A stretch of 17,151 bases of DNA from Lichenicoccus sp964245755 (GTDB lineage Bacteria > Pseudomonadota > Alphaproteobacteria > Acetobacterales > Acetobacteraceae). A program made the position numbers and the translations under genes. The stretch covers positions 1 through 17,151 of the forward strand of contig CAXTNV010000077.1 in the NCBI GenBank assembly GCA_964245755.1, given 5' to 3'. The notes under the pieces were generated by a model. It was given only the letters and a program-made list of their open reading frames with translations. It did no database searches and had not been told where the DNA came from. Below are positions 16,031 through 17,151 of the stretch, piece by piece; the first letter of the stretch is position 1, and each line of letters opens with the position of its first letter.

Positions 16031-16598
16031 GCAGGATGGTCCCGGTGCGCCGGATCTTCTTCTGCAGCTGCATGATGCCGTAGACCAGCGCCTCCGCCGT
16101 CGGCGGGCAGCCGGGGACGTAGATGTCGACCGGCACGATGCGGTCGCAGCCGCGCACCACCGAGTAGCTGTAATGGTAGTAGCCGCCGCCGTTGGCACAG
16201 GAGCCCATCGAGATCACCCAGCGCGGCTCCGCCATCTGGTCGTAAACCCGTCGCATGGCGGGAGCCATCTTGTTGGTCAGGGTGCCGGAGACGATCATCA
16301 CGTCGGCCTGGCGTGGCGAACCGCGCGGGATGACGCCCAGACGGTCCAGATCGTAGCGCGGCATGAAGGCGTGGATCATCTCGACGGCGCAGCAGGCGAG
16401 TCCGAAGGAGAGAGGCCACAGGCTGCCGGTGCGCGCCCAGTTCACCAGCTTGTCGACGTTGGCGACGACGAAGCCCTTGTCGGTGATCTCCCCGGTGATG
16501 CCGCGGACCACCGCGTCCTGCTCGGGCCCCGGCGGCAGGATGTCGCGGTTCCAGACGATGTCCGGCCGCACGGCCGGGCTCGCGATCTCGCTGCTCAT
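16023..16598 (-). CDS. nuoB: NADH-quinone oxidoreductase subunit B (cluster N2 subunit)
   Basis: A 191-residue peripheral-arm subunit of complex I (PSST/20-kDa family) that holds [4Fe-4S] cluster N2, the last electron carrier before quinone. The four expected ligands are present: adjacent Cys69-Cys70 in GLACCAVE, Cys134 in MGSCANGG and Cys164 in VPGCPP. The core from KLVNWARTGSLWP (about 50-62) onward is typical. The N-terminal 40 residues are variable, as is usual. The ATG at 16598 lies 7 bp after the nuoA stop. An upstream in-frame ATG at 16640 overlaps nuoA and adds 14 unconserved residues, so I rejected it. The 3' end overlaps the chosen nuoC start by 8 nt. Confidence 0.97.
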   Translation of the reverse strand: MSSEIASPAVRPDIVWNRDILPPGPEQDAVVRGITGEITDKGFVVANVDKLVNWARTGSLWPLSFGLACCAVEMIHAFMPRYDLDRLGVIPRGSPRQADVMIVSGTLTNKMAPAMRRVYDQMAEPRWVISMGSCANGGGYYHYSYSVVRGCDRIVPVDIYVPGCPPTAEALVYGIMQLQKKIRRTGTILRG

Positions 16599-16605
16599 CG
16601 ACGGT

Positions 16606-16971
16606 TCATTCCCACTCCAGCGCACCCTTGCGCCACTCATAAACGAAGCCCACGGTCAGCACGCCGAGGAAGCACATCATCGACAGGAAGCCGAACACGC
16701 CGATCCGGGCCAGGCTGACGGCCCAGGGGAACAGGAACGCCACCTCCAGGTCGAAGATGATGAACAGGATGGCCACCAGGTAGAAACGAACGTCGAAACG
16801 ACGCCGCGCGTCGTCGAACGGATCGAAACCGCACTCGTAGGCGGACAGCTTCTCGGCATACGGTTTCTGCTGGCCGGCCAGCAGCGAGGCCCCCAGCATG
16901 GCGCCCGAGATGGCGAATGCGACGACGACGAACACCAGGATCGGGAAGTAGTTCGACAGCACCGCGTGCAT
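16606..16971 (-). CDS. nuoA: NADH-quinone oxidoreductase subunit A
   Basis: A 121-residue membrane subunit of complex I, homologous to mitochondrial ND3, at the junction of the membrane and peripheral arms. Three hydrophobic segments lie at about residues 8-32, 63-83 and 88-110. The conserved loop YECGFDP is at 45-51, with Cys47 corresponding to the ND3 loop cysteine that is exposed in the deactive form of the mitochondrial enzyme. The acidic motif DLEVAFLFPW is at 74-83. The length matches the family. The ATG at 16971 is supported by a GGAGA ribosome binding site. It is the first gene of the operon and is followed after 7 bp by nuoB. Confidence 0.97.
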   Translation of the reverse strand: MHAVLSNYFPILVFVVVAFAISGAMLGASLLAGQQKPYAEKLSAYECGFDPFDDARRRFDVRFYLVAILFIIFDLEVAFLFPWAVSLARIGVFGFLSMMCFLGVLTVGFVYEWRKGALEWE

Positions 16972-16980
16972 CTCGGTCTC

Positions 16981-16985
16981 TCTCC
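16981..16985 (-). promoter_or_regulatory. Ribosome binding site of nuoA
   Basis: Upstream of the nuoA ATG the minus strand reads GGAGAGAGACCGAG-ATG. The GGAGA element sits 9 nt before the start codon. It decides the start at 16971 over an in-frame TTG at 17085, which would add 38 residues unlike any NuoA N-terminus. No convincing -35/-10 pair was found between the tRNA and nuoA (16972-17096). The stretch just after the tRNA is T-rich, but I could not assign a promoter. Confidence 0.6.
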
Positions 16986-17096
16986 AGGCACCGCGTCTGG
17001 TGGCGGGCTCACGCCATACGGGCATCCGGAAGATAGGGCCGCGAAACCCGCTCCGCCAGCGTGCACTGCAACATAAGAAGAGCAAGGATACGCGAG

Positions 17097-17151
17097 TGGC
17101 GCGAGTGACGGGGCTCGAACCCGCGACCTCCGGCGTGACAGGCCGGCGCTC
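17097..17151 (-). tRNA. tRNA-Asp (anticodon GTC), partial
   Basis: This is the 3' part of a tRNA gene on the minus strand; its 5' end lies beyond the window edge. Read on the minus strand it shows an anticodon stem-loop with 5-bp arms CCGGC/GCCGG and loop CTGTCAC, giving anticodon GTC (Asp). A variable region follows, then a T arm GCGGG-TTCGAGC-CCCGT, acceptor strand CACTCGC, discriminator G and an encoded CCA at 17099-17097. The anticodon loop and T arm match the usual bacterial tRNA-Asp. The D arm and 5' acceptor strand are not visible. It lies about 125 bp upstream of nuoA in the same orientation. Confidence 0.93.

Noticed and set aside
16972..17085. A longer NuoA starting at TTG 17085
   Set aside because: The 38 extra residues do not resemble NuoA, while the ATG at 16971 has a good ribosome binding site and gives the family length.

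Overview
The window is one nearly continuous minus-strand operon from a high-GC bacterium. It encodes the proton-pumping NADH:quinone oxidoreductase (respiratory complex I, nuo) followed by housekeeping genes. The gene order (nuoA-B-C-D-E-F-G-H-I-J-K-L-N, then birA, coaX, an RNase J gene and a DUF1467 membrane protein), the separate nuoC and nuoD, the NuoG without an N7 cluster and the NuoH/NuoN wording all point to an alphaproteobacterium. A Rhodospirillales/Acetobacterales-type lineage is my best guess; the genus cannot be read from this window.

Layout, read in the direction of transcription (right to left). A tRNA-Asp(GTC) gene, cut by the window edge, lies at 17097-17151. After about 125 bp come nuoA (16971) through nuoL (ending at 5394), with gaps of 3-23 bp or short overlaps. 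nuoN follows nuoL after only 10 bp, so nuoM, normally between them, is missing from this locus. nuoN contains a 10-N assembly gap (4392-4401) that breaks its frame. nuoN overlaps birA by 4 bp (GTGA). coaX starts 4 bp after birA, the RNase J gene starts directly at the coaX stop, and DUF1467 closes the series at 420. The final 419 bp are non-coding and contain a strong minus-strand intrinsic terminator (254-218), a separate perfect-looking hairpin (282-315) and a poly-G tract at the extreme end that looks like a sequencing artefact.

How the genes work together. NuoE, F and G form the NADH-oxidising module. NuoB, C, D and I form the quinone-reducing connecting module. NuoA, H, J, K, L and N form the membrane arm, in which NuoM would be the third antiporter-like subunit. 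The downstream genes make protein-bound biotin (BirA), start CoA synthesis (CoaX) and process RNA (RNase J). The tight spacing suggests they share the complex I transcript.

I found no mobile element, CRISPR array, defence system or biosynthetic cluster. The points most worth checking are the absent nuoM and the faulty gap join in nuoN, which can be reconciled by removing 32 positions.
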